This document shows, piece after piece, positions 1 to 8,938 of a DNA stretch of 64,000 bases. A program made the position numbers and the translations under genes. The stretch's first letter is position 1, and the number at the start of each line of letters is the position of its first letter. The stretch is from Bacteroidales bacterium. GTDB taxonomy: Bacteria; Bacteroidota; Bacteroidia; Bacteroidales; PXBB01. The notes below the pieces were generated by a model, which worked only from the letters and a program-made list of their open reading frames with translations, did not search any database and had not been told where the DNA came from. The stretch is from assembly GCA_028698995.1 (NCBI GenBank), contig JAQVVM010000015.1, positions 1 through 64,000 on the forward strand. Direction: 5' to 3'.

Positions 1-155
1 CTTATAATAAGATTCTCTGCATTTTTGTCTTTAAAATTCACAGAGTTTATAAAATCAGAATTCTTAAGCCCTCTGCACGCTAAAATTTATTATGTTTGTG
101 TCTGAGTTATTCAGCAGACCCTAATTATTAATTTTAGTCATTATCATAACTAAAC

Positions 156-1340
156 TCACACAAGCCTTTTAACTCTTGACTCTTTTGTCAACTGAAGACG
201 GGGTTTATCAATATTTTCAATCAGTAGAACCCCGGGTTTTTTATCCTTTGTAAAAGAACCAAGTTTACGCTCTTTACCCATATACTCTGCCCCGTTGAGG
301 CAAGCCCATTTAAAAAGAGTATTTATTGGGATTTCTGTGTTCTGTTGAATGGTTTTCAGCTCTTTAAGAATGGACAAAGCTGTATTTGATGCAAGACTGT
401 CAGTTCCAATGCAAATGTGATTACTGTATTTTTCAAAAAGATTAAAATCCGGCAGATTATTTTCAATATACAAATTGGAATTTGGACACAAACACCACCA
501 CACATTGTTAAGATTTTCTTTAGCATGTTTTATATCCTCATTATTAGCAAAGGTGTTATGTACTAAAAGCTTTTTCGGTTTTTCAGGTAACAAATTCGAC
601 ATTGTTACCAATGGTCTTAAGCCACTAGGGCTGAATGCACTTGCGTCAACACCCATCAATCCAAGACGCTCAATAATTTTCCCTGTTTTGTTTTTAAAAT
701 ATAACAGCTCCTCTTTACTTTCAAGATGATGCAATGAAAACAATTCCCCCTCATGTTTTGCAAATGCAGTTACTTTTCTGAAAAGTTCTTCGGAAACTGC
801 ATAAAAAGAATGAACGGTAAGAGAAACATCATTTGTGCTTTTAAAATCCTCATATACTTTTATCCCTTTATCATAGGCAGAATCAGCAAAAACAGGGTCT
901 GAGGCATAAACCTCAACTAAAGTGTGATAGAAAATTTTTGTGTTTGATTTAACTGCTAAGGTTAGAGTTGTATTTGAGATATCACAGACAGCCTGAATGC
1001 CCTTTTCAAACATGTCTTTATCAGCTTCAAAAATGGCATTTTGCACAACATCATCCGGCGTATTTGTAATTGGTTCTTTTTTTATTTCCATTATAAAATT
1101 GTCAAGACCTAAGCCCCTTGAGGTAGTACCCTTTAAATAGGACAATTCCAAATGACAATGTGTATTTATAAAACCGGGACACAAAAACCCCTTGTGTTTT
1201 TCAATATCAGTGAGCGAGTAATCAAGAAGCAAAGGGTTAAGAACTTCTAAAATACGACCATCGGTTTCAACAATAAGAACACCCTCAGGAATAGGATCCG
1301 ACACAACAGGAAAAAGACATTCAGACTGAATCTTGCGCAA
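156..1340 (-). CDS. Amidohydrolase-family metal-dependent deaminase
   Basis: A 394-residue cytoplasmic protein of the amidohydrolase superfamily, subgroup of purine/nucleoside-type deaminases (SAH/MTA deaminase, aminofutalosine deaminase, chlorohydrolase). The metal-binding HxH motif is at H61/H63 (NTHCHLE) after a short beta-sandwich segment; later metal ligands are the LHHLES segment, LLVHNTF and the Asp of GTDSLASN. The C-terminal beta-strands close the sandwich, so it looks full length. It is the last gene of a four-gene minus-strand operon, starting 11 nt after the rseP stop. The substrate cannot be told from sequence; in Bacteroidota a role in the futalosine menaquinone route is one possibility, but no mqn gene is in view. 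The 155 bases beyond its stop show nothing recognisable. Confidence 0.8.
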   Translation of the reverse strand: MRKIQSECLFPVVSDPIPEGVLIVETDGRILEVLNPLLLDYSLTDIEKHKGFLCPGFINTHCHLELSYLKGTTSRGLGLDNFIMEIKKEPITNTPDDVVQNAIFEADKDMFEKGIQAVCDISNTTLTLAVKSNTKIFYHTLVEVYASDPVFADSAYDKGIKVYEDFKSTNDVSLTVHSFYAVSEELFRKVTAFAKHEGELFSLHHLESKEELLYFKNKTGKIIERLGLMGVDASAFSPSGLRPLVTMSNLLPEKPKKLLVHNTFANNEDIKHAKENLNNVWWCLCPNSNLYIENNLPDFNLFEKYSNHICIGTDSLASNTALSILKELKTIQQNTEIPINTLFKWACLNGAEYMGKERKLGSFTKDKKPGVLLIENIDKPRLQLTKESRVKRLV

Positions 1341-1351
1341 AACTGAACCTT

Positions 1352-2677
1352 TTACTTAAACAATCTGATGACATCGTTCACGTTGGCATAAAGTACAAGC
1401 AGTAGTAGAATAGCCAAACCAACGTATTGTGAATATTCAAGAACTTTTTCGTTTGGTTTTCGTCTTGTAATTACTTCATAGAGCAAGAAAATGACATGTC
1501 CGCCATCTAAAGCCGGAATGGGCAATATATTCATAAAAGCAAGAATAACGGATAACAATGCTGTTATTGACCAAAAATGAATCCAGTCCCATGTAGGTGA
1601 AAAAATATTTCCGATGGTTATAAATCCACCCAAATTTTCACTTGCTTTCACTTCTTTGGATGTGAATAAGAGTCTTAGTTGCCTGATATAATCAACAATG
1701 GTTTTATAGGCTTTAACAAAACCTGCCGGAATAGCCTGAATAAAGCTATATTCAATAGATTTCAATTCAAAGAATGAACTTTCGGTTTTTGGATATATCC
1801 CAAGCACAGCGGTTTCAGGAATGGTCATTGAAAGATCAACAACAGCTTCGTTTCTTAAAACCGAAATATAAACATCCTCGTTTTTAAGTTTTTGGATTTC
1901 CGTTTTAAACTCATCAAAAAATTCTATAGGTGTATTATTGATTGCTATAATCTGGTCGTCAATCATGAAGCCTGCTGCCTGAGCCGGTGAATTTTCAAAA
2001 AAACCGTTAATAATAAATGGAATTCGCGCTTCAATAAAACGAAGATTTTTGGAACTGAGCAATTGGCCAATAAAACCATCTGGAATATTGACATCCATAG
2101 TATCTCCACTTCTGTCAACCTGTATGGTTTTGGCACTGTTAAAAATAATTTCAACAGGAATTTCTCTAAAATTCTCAACATATTCATTGTCAATGCTTAA
2201 AATTTTATCACCGTTTCGGAGTCCAATTTCATATCCGGCAGAGTCAACAGCAATGCCATATTTAAGGTTTTTTGTTGGGAGGAAGGTTTCTCCGAGAAAA
2301 AAGAGCAACAATATATATATAGCTATAGCTAATATGAGGTTCATAAATACGCCGGCCACCATCACAATAAGTCTTTGCCATGCAGGCTTTGACCTGAATT
2401 CCCATGGCTGAGGCGGTTGTTTCATCTGCTCTTTGTCCATACTTTCGTCAATCATTCCCGCAATTTTAACATAGCCGCCAAGTGGCAACCAGCCAAGACC
2501 ATATTCAGTTTCCCCATTTTTAATTTTAAAAATGGAAAACCATGGATTAAAGAATAAATAAAATTTTTCTACCCTGATTTTAAATAATCGCGCCGTAGCA
2601 TAATGACCAAATTCATGCAGGATTATAAGTATTGACAGACTAAGAAAAAACTGAACTATTTTAATGAATATTTCCAT
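1352..2677 (-). CDS. rseP: RseP family site-2 intramembrane zinc metalloprotease
   Basis: A 441-residue inner-membrane protease that cuts substrates inside the membrane (anti-sigma factors, remnant signal peptides). The zinc site is visible at the first membrane segment: HEFGH at residues 21-25. PDZ-like domains fill the middle (about 130-300), with two copies of the substrate-binding pattern. The C-terminal membrane segments contain the third metal ligand in NILPIPALDGGH. Length and layout match the family. It lies 17 nt downstream of dxr, a conserved neighbourhood in many bacteria, and 11 nt upstream of the amidohydrolase, so it is probably cotranscribed. Which sigma pathway it serves here is unknown: no anti-sigma factor is nearby. 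Confidence 0.95.
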   Translation of the reverse strand: MEIFIKIVQFFLSLSILIILHEFGHYATARLFKIRVEKFYLFFNPWFSIFKIKNGETEYGLGWLPLGGYVKIAGMIDESMDKEQMKQPPQPWEFRSKPAWQRLIVMVAGVFMNLILAIAIYILLLFFLGETFLPTKNLKYGIAVDSAGYEIGLRNGDKILSIDNEYVENFREIPVEIIFNSAKTIQVDRSGDTMDVNIPDGFIGQLLSSKNLRFIEARIPFIINGFFENSPAQAAGFMIDDQIIAINNTPIEFFDEFKTEIQKLKNEDVYISVLRNEAVVDLSMTIPETAVLGIYPKTESSFFELKSIEYSFIQAIPAGFVKAYKTIVDYIRQLRLLFTSKEVKASENLGGFITIGNIFSPTWDWIHFWSITALLSVILAFMNILPIPALDGGHVIFLLYEVITRRKPNEKVLEYSQYVGLAILLLLVLYANVNDVIRLFK

Positions 2678-2694
2678 TGATTTTTAAGTGTTTA

Positions 2695-3846
2695 TTAATA
2701 GAGAATTTTTTTTGCAAAGGTAATAGTTTCTTTATGAGTTTCAACAAGAGTTTCATAATTTGGTTTTTCAACAAAGCTTATAGTGTTCATGCATTTGTTG
2801 ATCAGTTCAGGAATTTGCAAAAACCCGATTTTATCTTTAAGGAAAGCCTCTACAGCCACTTCGTTTGAGGCGTTAAGAATACAGGGCATATTGCCACCTT
2901 TGTTCAGAGCCATATAGGCGAGATCCAGACACTCAAAAGTTTCTCTGTCGGGTTTTTCAAAAGTCAGACTGGGGTAATCGGCAAAATTAAACCTTTCGAA
3001 ATTGGTTTTTACCCTGTCAGGATAATTCAGGGCATAGTGAATCGGCAATTTCATGTCAGGAAGACCCATTTGTGCTTTTATTGAGCCGTCACAAAATTGA
3101 ACGAGTGAATGTATAACAGATTGAGGATGAATGATAACATCAATTTGGGAGGGTTGTAAATCAAAGAGCCAACGAGCTTCAATAACCTCAAGTCCTTTAT
3201 TTACAAGAGTAGCAGAGTCAATGGTTATTTTGCAACCCATACTCCAGTTTGGGTGTCTGAGCGCTTCTTCTTTTTTAACTGTGGACAGGTAATCTCTTCT
3301 TTTCCCTCTGAATGGTCCTCCTGAAGCAGTAAGATAAATTTTCTCAACAGGGTTTGCGTATTCACCTACCAGACATTGAAAAATGGCAGAGTGTTCAGAG
3401 TCAACAGGTAAAACCTGCACCCTGTTGGCCAAAGCATTTTCAACGATTATTTCTCCTGCAACAACAAGGGTTTCTTTATTTGCAAGAGCTAATCTCTTTT
3501 TGTGCTTAATGGCATTTATGGCCGGTTTAAGGCCTGAATATCCTACTAAAGCCAATAGGACAATGTCTATGGATTCCATTTCAACAATTTGAGAAACCGA
3601 TTCATCTCCAGCAAAAACCTTGATGTCTTCACCTGACAGAGCTTCTTTGACTTCTGAATAAAGTTGTTCGTTGGCAATAACAACAGCATTCGGAAGAAAC
3701 TCCAAAGCCTGTTTTATCAGCAGGGAAGCATTATTCTGTGCTGTCAACACCTCCACTTCAAATAAATCGCTATGAGCTCTGACAACTTCTAAAGCCTGTG
3801 TTCCGATAGAACCCGTTGCTCCCAAAATGGCTATTCTTTTTTTCAC
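2695..3846 (-). CDS. dxr: 1-deoxy-D-xylulose 5-phosphate reductoisomerase
   Basis: Second step of the MEP (non-mevalonate) isoprenoid pathway: NADPH-dependent rearrangement and reduction of DXP to 2-C-methyl-D-erythritol 4-phosphate. At 383 residues it is the normal length. The N-terminus carries the NADPH Rossmann motif GATGSIGTQALEV (residues 8-20). The catalytic domain shows NKETLVVAGE, the metal-binding segment PVDSEHSAIFQCL and the flexible-loop region SGGPFRGK, all expected. It starts 10 nt downstream of the M23 peptidase stop and ends 17 nt before rseP, in one minus-strand operon. It supplies precursors for the polyprenyl carriers and quinones used by envelope genes elsewhere in the window. 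Confidence 0.97.
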   Translation of the reverse strand: MKKRIAILGATGSIGTQALEVVRAHSDLFEVEVLTAQNNASLLIKQALEFLPNAVVIANEQLYSEVKEALSGEDIKVFAGDESVSQIVEMESIDIVLLALVGYSGLKPAINAIKHKKRLALANKETLVVAGEIIVENALANRVQVLPVDSEHSAIFQCLVGEYANPVEKIYLTASGGPFRGKRRDYLSTVKKEEALRHPNWSMGCKITIDSATLVNKGLEVIEARWLFDLQPSQIDVIIHPQSVIHSLVQFCDGSIKAQMGLPDMKLPIHYALNYPDRVKTNFERFNFADYPSLTFEKPDRETFECLDLAYMALNKGGNMPCILNASNEVAVEAFLKDKIGFLQIPELINKCMNTISFVEKPNYETLVETHKETITFAKKILY

Positions 3847-3856
3847 ATACTTTGTT

Positions 3857-4735
3857 TTAGAAAATTATGTAGTCCTTTGGATTCACTGGAATTCCATTAA
3901 ACCATAGTTCAAAATGCAGATGAATTCCAGTAGTGTATAAACCCGTTTCTCCGATAATGGATATAACCTCTCCTGCTTTAACAAAATCTCCCTTTTTCTT
4001 TAAAAGTACGGAATTGTGCTTATACATTGAGAGTAAATTATTTTGGTGCTGAATTACAATGGTATAGCCAAATTCCAGAGTCCATGCAGATAACACAACC
4101 ACACCATCAAGAGTGGATTTTACTGCTTCGTTTCGGGGTGCGACAATATCTATCCCAAAGTGTTGCTCAACCGGATCAAAATTATTTGTTACAGTTCCTG
4201 ATAAAGGAGGAAAGAAGAAAAAGCTTTTTATGGATTGTGTGCCCGAGTAAAACTGGTTTTCTTTGTTGCTACTTTCTGTAAGTTCAAAGCCGGGCTGACT
4301 TTCAATAATTGAACGTAAAATTGAATCTTCCTCTGAGCGTTTGAAATTTATATTTTTATTTACACCCTCATTGTTGGGTTGGGTGGGATAAGCCTCCAAT
4401 GATAAATTTCCTTCCAATATATTTTTAATATTTAACACATAGAATTCCTGCGATTCAACAACCCTTTCTAGAGAATCTGCTTTTTTGGTCAGGGTATAAA
4501 TATCTTTTGCCAAGTCAAAGTCGGCATACCCCGGAATATATTCCTTGAGTGGAGTAAAGGCAATAATATAGGTAGTTGCAAAAACTAAAAATATACACAA
4601 AGAGCCAACAATTATGAAAACATTCAAGCGCGATAGTTTTACAGATAATTTCTCCTCAAGGGTCTGATCGTTCATAATTACCAAACGGTACTTATCCTTG
4701 ATTTTTTTAAGAAAAGAATCTTTTTTAATTTCCAT
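3857..4735 (-). CDS. Membrane-anchored M23 peptidoglycan peptidase
   Basis: A zinc metallopeptidase of family M23 (LytM/NlpD type), probably cutting or regulating cutting of peptidoglycan cross-bridges in the periplasm. I prefer the ATG at 4735 (292 aa); the frame stays open upstream to 4882, but that extra 49-residue segment is basic and cysteine-bearing and does not look like a native N-terminus. From 4735 there is a short basic cytoplasmic segment, one transmembrane helix (FIIVGSLCIFLVFATTYIIA), a linker with a short coiled coil, then the LytM domain: HFGIDIVAP gives the first His and Asp ligands and GIHLHFELW the HxH pair. It is the first gene of the operon with dxr, rseP and the amidohydrolase. 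Proteins of this layout often act with cell-division or shape machinery. Confidence 0.88.
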   Translation of the reverse strand: MEIKKDSFLKKIKDKYRLVIMNDQTLEEKLSVKLSRLNVFIIVGSLCIFLVFATTYIIAFTPLKEYIPGYADFDLAKDIYTLTKKADSLERVVESQEFYVLNIKNILEGNLSLEAYPTQPNNEGVNKNINFKRSEEDSILRSIIESQPGFELTESSNKENQFYSGTQSIKSFFFFPPLSGTVTNNFDPVEQHFGIDIVAPRNEAVKSTLDGVVVLSAWTLEFGYTIVIQHQNNLLSMYKHNSVLLKKKGDFVKAGEVISIIGETGLYTTGIHLHFELWFNGIPVNPKDYIIF

Positions 4736-4899
4736 TCGCTTGTAAAATATTTGTTGCAAATATCGGAATAATTGAATGATAAACGGGCAGTTTTTTAGTA
4801 TTTTCTTTTTGAGACTACAGCAAACAACGATTTTCTTTACAAAGGGGAAAGAATATCCTAAATATCTGTTCTTTTGATGCAAAATTCAAAAAAATAAAA

Positions 4900-4907
4900 T
4901 AATTTTG
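4900..4907 (+). promoter_or_regulatory. Putative -7 element upstream of porW
   Basis: TAATTTTG fits the Bacteroidota -7 consensus TAnnTTTG, 75 nt before the porW start. A TTTG lies at 4873-4876, but the 23-nt spacing is longer than the usual 19-21, so support is moderate. Confidence 0.35.
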
Positions 4908-4982
4908 CCTTTTATTAGTTATTATGTATTCGAAAAGCAGAAAAATGATTACTTTTTATTACAAAACGGATAAACATTCATA

Positions 4983-7586
4983 ATGAAGCGAAACTATTTT
5001 ATACTCCTATTTCTTCTCAGCCTGTTTCTTCTCAATGCTTGTTCAACCAAAAAAGACAAATGGATGAACAAAAAGTATCATAATTTACTTGCAAAATACA
5101 ATGGCTATTTTAACGGCTATGAAAGCTTAAAAGAAGGCGTATTGGAACTGGAACGCGGCCACGTTGATAATTATGACGATATCCTCCCCGTTTATCGTCT
5201 TGGTTCTGTTCAGCAGGCTCAGGGACAGTTCCCTAAAATGGACAGAGCCATCGAAAAAGCAGTCAAAATGATTCGTAAGCATTCCATGACTTTTAAAGGA
5301 GTTGAACATGTTAAGTGGGTGCAAAAAAGCTATTTGATGATAGGGGAAGCTAATTTTTATAAAAGGGAATATGAACTGGCTTCTGAAAGTTTTGATTTTG
5401 TCATAAGACTTTATAATTACTCACCAATCAAATATGAAGCCTACCTGCGTTCAGCAATTACGAATAATATTACCGGAAATTACGGTAAATCTGAAGCCAT
5501 GCTAGAGTTGTTAGAAAATGCAATTGAGGAAGGCAAACTCAACGGACGTCAGATTCACGAATTCCATAAAACGTCTGCAGATTATTATATCAGGACAGGT
5601 GATTTTGAAAATGCAGCTAAAAGCTTGACAGATGCTTTAAAAACAACAAGAAAAAAGAAAACAAAAGTAAGGTTGAATTATATACTTGGGCAAGTTTTTA
5701 TGCGTTCCGGCAATCTGGCCGAGGCCAGCAAAGCTTTTAACAAGGTGATAAGAATGAGTTCTCCTTATGACATGGAATTTAATGTGAAGATAAGTGCAGC
5801 CATGTGTTACGATGCTGCTTCGGGTGACAGTAAAAACCTTATTGAGCTGCTGACCAAGATGTTGCGAGATGATAAAAACAAAGATTATTTAGATCAGATA
5901 TATTTTGCCCTTGCACAGATTGCAATTAAAGATCAGGAAGTTGATCAAGCCATAGAATATCTTAAACTTTCAACTCAAAAAAGTGTTTCTAACGACAGGC
6001 AAAAAGCTATTTCGTTCCATACCATTGCGGAATTGTATTTTGAAAAAGCTGATTATTTAAATGCAGGAATTTTTTACGATAGTACAATGGCTTTCCTACC
6101 TACAGATTACAGAGAATACAGACAAATAGAAGCCAAACATAAAGTGCTCTCAGAATTGGTAAAAAACCTACAGATTGTTATTCTCGAAGACAGTCTGCAA
6201 AAGTTAGCAGGCATGAGCGAAAGAGAAAGAATGGCTATAGTTGATGGTATCATTGAAGAAATTGTTGCCGATGAAAGACGTATGCAGGAAGAAGAAAATG
6301 AAAGGATGCAGAGTCTAGCCCTACATGGTCAGAATCAAATGGGTATGCAACAACAAAATAGTGATGGAAAGTGGTATTTCTACAATCCCCAAGCTGTCAG
6401 TTTTGGATTTTCTGAATTCAGACGTAAATGGGGAGAAAGAAGACTTGAAGACATGTGGCGCCTCAGCAACAAGGAAATGGTGATGGACTTCAATGATGGT
6501 TTTACAGAAAACCAGTTGTCTGATTCAACAGGTGGAACGGCTTCCGGAGGACCAACAGATCCAAAAGACAAAAACACCTATCTGAAAAATATTCCTACTA
6601 CCCCCGAAATGCTCGAGAAATCCCATACTCGAATTATTGATGCTATTTATGCTATTGCTACTATTTATAAAGAAGGGCTAAGAGAATTAAACCTGTCCAA
6701 CGAATCTTTCGAGGAACTTTTAAGAAGATATCCGGATAGTAAATATACCCTGAACACCTATTACCACCTTTACAGAAATTACGCTCAACTAAACAATGTT
6801 CCAAAATCGGATTATTATAAAAACCTGATTCTAAACAACTTTTCCGACAGTGAACATGCCAAACTTATCAATGACCCTGAGTATATGCAAAAAATGGCAC
6901 AAACTCAAAACGAAGCAGAAGTCTATTATTCTGAAGTTTACAATGATTATGTGGCTAATAATTACAACAGCGCGATTATGAAAGCAGATATGGGAATCAG
7001 CCGTTTTGCAGGATCATCTACTGAAGCAAAATTTGCCTACATCAAAACACTTTGTATAGGAAAAACACAATCAAAAGAAGTTTTTACTCAAAGCTTAAAT
7101 GATTTTATGACAAAATATGGTAACAGTGACCTTGCACCTTTAGCTAAAAATATTTTGGATTACTTAGGCAATTCATCAACTGATTCAACCCAAACAACAA
7201 CTACCAGAACGGGGGATATTTATACCAAAAATCTTGAAACAATCCATTTTTTTGTAATGATTGTAGATGCTCAAAAAATAAATGTCAATCAGTTGAAGAT
7301 TAAACTTTCTAATTTTAACTCAGAGTTTCATCGTCTGAAAAACCTAACTATCAGCAATGTTTTTCTTGACAATGTCAAACAGATTATCACTATAGCAAAT
7401 TTTGATAATGCTTCAAATGCCATTAATTATCACAGTTCAGTCCTAAATAACAGAGAATTATTTTCTGATTATAGTGCAGCAGATTATACCACTTTTGTTA
7501 TTTCTGTTGATAATTATCCCGTATTTTATAGAGATAAAGATGTACAAAAGTACATGACATTTTTCAATGCTAATTATCCTCAATAA
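4983..7586 (+). CDS. porW: Type IX secretion/gliding lipoprotein PorW/SprE
   Basis: An 867-residue TPR lipoprotein matching the PorW/SprE family, a periplasm-facing outer-membrane lipoprotein needed for type IX secretion (it links to the PorK/N ring and translocon) and, in gliders, for motility. The signal peptide ends in a lipobox LLNAC with lipidated Cys20. The family signature follows at once: a lysine-rich segment and HNLLAKYNGYFNGYESLKEG. The middle is built of TPR helices (about 80-400), then a charged helical segment, a section with SFGFSEFRRKWGERRLEDMW, and a C-terminal domain. Length is normal. It sits alone behind its own promoter, divergent from the M23 operon, and is followed by the bactofilin. 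Two proteins with type IX sorting domains are encoded in this window, consistent with a working system. Confidence 0.9.
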   Translation: MKRNYFILLFLLSLFLLNACSTKKDKWMNKKYHNLLAKYNGYFNGYESLKEGVLELERGHVDNYDDILPVYRLGSVQQAQGQFPKMDRAIEKAVKMIRKHSMTFKGVEHVKWVQKSYLMIGEANFYKREYELASESFDFVIRLYNYSPIKYEAYLRSAITNNITGNYGKSEAMLELLENAIEEGKLNGRQIHEFHKTSADYYIRTGDFENAAKSLTDALKTTRKKKTKVRLNYILGQVFMRSGNLAEASKAFNKVIRMSSPYDMEFNVKISAAMCYDAASGDSKNLIELLTKMLRDDKNKDYLDQIYFALAQIAIKDQEVDQAIEYLKLSTQKSVSNDRQKAISFHTIAELYFEKADYLNAGIFYDSTMAFLPTDYREYRQIEAKHKVLSELVKNLQIVILEDSLQKLAGMSERERMAIVDGIIEEIVADERRMQEEENERMQSLALHGQNQMGMQQQNSDGKWYFYNPQAVSFGFSEFRRKWGERRLEDMWRLSNKEMVMDFNDGFTENQLSDSTGGTASGGPTDPKDKNTYLKNIPTTPEMLEKSHTRIIDAIYAIATIYKEGLRELNLSNESFEELLRRYPDSKYTLNTYYHLYRNYAQLNNVPKSDYYKNLILNNFSDSEHAKLINDPEYMQKMAQTQNEAEVYYSEVYNDYVANNYNSAIMKADMGISRFAGSSTEAKFAYIKTLCIGKTQSKEVFTQSLNDFMTKYGNSDLAPLAKNILDYLGNSSTDSTQTTTTRTGDIYTKNLETIHFFVMIVDAQKINVNQLKIKLSNFNSEFHRLKNLTISNVFLDNVKQIITIANFDNASNAINYHSSVLNNRELFSDYSAADYTTFVISVDNYPVFYRDKDVQKYMTFFNANYPQ

Positions 7587-7598
7587 AAAAAATATTGA

Positions 7599-7630
7599 TT
7601 TTGTAATATTGCAATAAATTTGTATTTTTG
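7599..7630 (+). promoter_or_regulatory. Promoter of the bactofilin-AtpZ operon
   Basis: TTTG at 7600-7603, then 19 nt, then TATTTTTG at 7623-7630: a close match to the Bacteroidota TTTG/TAnnTTTG promoter with ideal spacing. A second overlapping -7 candidate, TAAATTTG, is at 7615-7622. The bactofilin start is at 7676. Confidence 0.6.
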
Positions 7631-7675
7631 AAATCTGAATTGAGATATTAATGATGTTAAAAAAATAATTGTATT

Positions 7676-8089
7676 ATGGCAAAGATAAACGAACAGGAAT
7701 CCCCTTCAATAAACCTTATTGGCAATGGCACTGTCATAATGGGAGACATAAAATCAAACGGAGATATTAGAATAGACGGTACTGTCGTAGGCTCGATAAA
7801 AGCAAATGGAAAAATTGTTGTGGGCGCAACAGGAAACATTGAGGGCGAACTCGATTGTATAAACGGAGATTTTTCAGGTACTATAAAAGCAAAAGTTAAT
7901 GTCAAAGAATTGCTTTCCTTAAAAGCTTCTTCAAAGCTTACCGGTGATATTGTAACCAATAAACTCGCTATTGAGCCCGGTGCTATTTTTACAGGAACTT
8001 GTAATATGAGCAAAGAAAATACCTATAAAGCACCGCTCAATTTTTCAGAAAAAAATGAAACAGCAAAAGTCAAAGAACCCACTACGTGA
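7676..8089 (+). CDS. Bactofilin (polymer-forming cytoskeletal protein)
   Basis: A 137-residue bactofilin, a small beta-helical protein that polymerises without nucleotide into membrane-linked filaments acting in cell shape or as a scaffold for wall enzymes. The core (about residues 12-110) shows the short repeating strands of the DUF583 fold: GNGTVIMGDIKSNGDIRIDG, then GSIKANGKIVVG and GNIEGELDC, with glycines at turns. Disordered, charged tails flank it, as is typical. It follows porW, and its 3' end overlaps the AtpZ start by 35 nt in another frame, so translation is probably coupled. Bactofilins often pair with M23 peptidases; one lies about 3 kb away on the other strand, but a link is only a guess. 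Confidence 0.93.
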   Translation: MAKINEQESPSINLIGNGTVIMGDIKSNGDIRIDGTVVGSIKANGKIVVGATGNIEGELDCINGDFSGTIKAKVNVKELLSLKASSKLTGDIVTNKLAIEPGAIFTGTCNMSKENTYKAPLNFSEKNETAKVKEPTT

Positions 8090-8270
8090 TTATGCAAAGT
8101 ATTCCGGTTTGGCTTTTCAGATTCTTGGAACCTTTCTTTTAGCAGTGCTTGGAGGTTTTAAATTAGATAAATTGGTTTCAACACATTTTCCTTTTTTTAC
8201 ACTTGGTTTCACCCTGATTGCTATTTTAATTGTTTTTCTCTTAATATTTAAAGATTTTAATAAAAAATAA
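8055..8270 (+). CDS. AtpZ/AtpI-family small membrane protein
   Basis: A 71-residue protein with two transmembrane helices (about 18-36 and 45-64) and a short basic N-terminus, matching the AtpZ/AtpI family. These proteins normally sit at the head of F-type ATP synthase operons and help c-ring assembly or magnesium uptake. The pattern GLAFQILGTFLLAVLGGFKLDK is typical. The start overlaps the bactofilin gene by 35 nt. The expected downstream atpB, atpE and other subunit genes are not in this window: after the next small gene there is only a large secreted protein. Confidence 0.8.
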   Translation: MKQQKSKNPLRDYAKYSGLAFQILGTFLLAVLGGFKLDKLVSTHFPFFTLGFTLIAILIVFLLIFKDFNKK

Positions 8271-8271
8271 C

Positions 8272-8658
8272 ATGCGTGAGCATTTCATAAGTTTTTTTAA
8301 GAAAATAAGTTTGGTAACTCTTTTCTCTGCTTTATTAGCTTTTGTTGCAAAATTCTTGCTACCAACCCAATTTCTAAATCCCCATCTTTTTTATATTCTA
8401 CTTTTTTTTTATTTGTTTAATTTATTAATCCATTTTTTATTGCTGAAATTTTCTCTTAAAAAAATTAAACAATTTCCAAACTTCTATCTTGGTTCCATTC
8501 TTATTAAGCTCATGTCTTATATGGGTATTATCGTTTGGTATGCTTTTATGTTTAAATCACAGGCAGTAAGTTTCATTATCAGTTTTTTTATTTTCTATGT
8601 TGTTTTCACAGTTATGGATGTTATAATTCTTCAAGCATTTGTTCGAAAAATTAAATAA
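8272..8658 (+). CDS. AtpI-like four-helix membrane protein
   Basis: A 128-residue, very hydrophobic and aromatic protein with four predicted membrane helices (about 12-32, 37-57, 72-95, 100-122) and lysine-rich turns. The starting ATG is one base after the AtpZ stop codon, so the two are almost certainly cotranslated. Size, topology and place fit the second small membrane protein (ATP synthase I type) that precedes atpB in many Bacteroidota. Sequence evidence beyond topology is weak; a plain hypothetical membrane protein is the alternative. No ATP synthase subunit follows. Confidence 0.6.
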   Translation: MREHFISFFKKISLVTLFSALLAFVAKFLLPTQFLNPHLFYILLFFYLFNLLIHFLLLKFSLKKIKQFPNFYLGSILIKLMSYMGIIVWYAFMFKSQAVSFIISFFIFYVVFTVMDVIILQAFVRKIK

Positions 8659-8868
8659 TAAATCCTTTCGAGATTGGAACAATAAAAAAATACTCCAAAT
8701 TGATTAGAGAAAGTTAAAAAAATAAATTCAAAAACATTTATCCATATTGTTTTTGATACTATTAACTGTCAAATTATTTGCATTTTCATTATTAAAAACG
8801 CTTCTTTTTATTACTGAAGCCGTCTTTGAGTTCGTAAAAACCTGACAGCTTTGGTTTTGAAATAAAAT

Positions 8869-8898
8869 TTTGTTGGTTAAATAAATTTCATAAATTTG
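8869..8898 (+). promoter_or_regulatory. Promoter of the SprB-repeat protein gene
   Basis: TTTG at 8869-8872, 18 nt, then TAAATTTG at 8891-8898, 42 nt before the start codon at 8939. It fits the Bacteroidota consensus. The rest of the 280-nt gap upstream is AT-rich, with no other signal seen. Confidence 0.55.
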
Positions 8899-8938
8899 AA
8901 ATGTTTTTATTCGTTAACTTTTTAGCAAATCTATAAAT

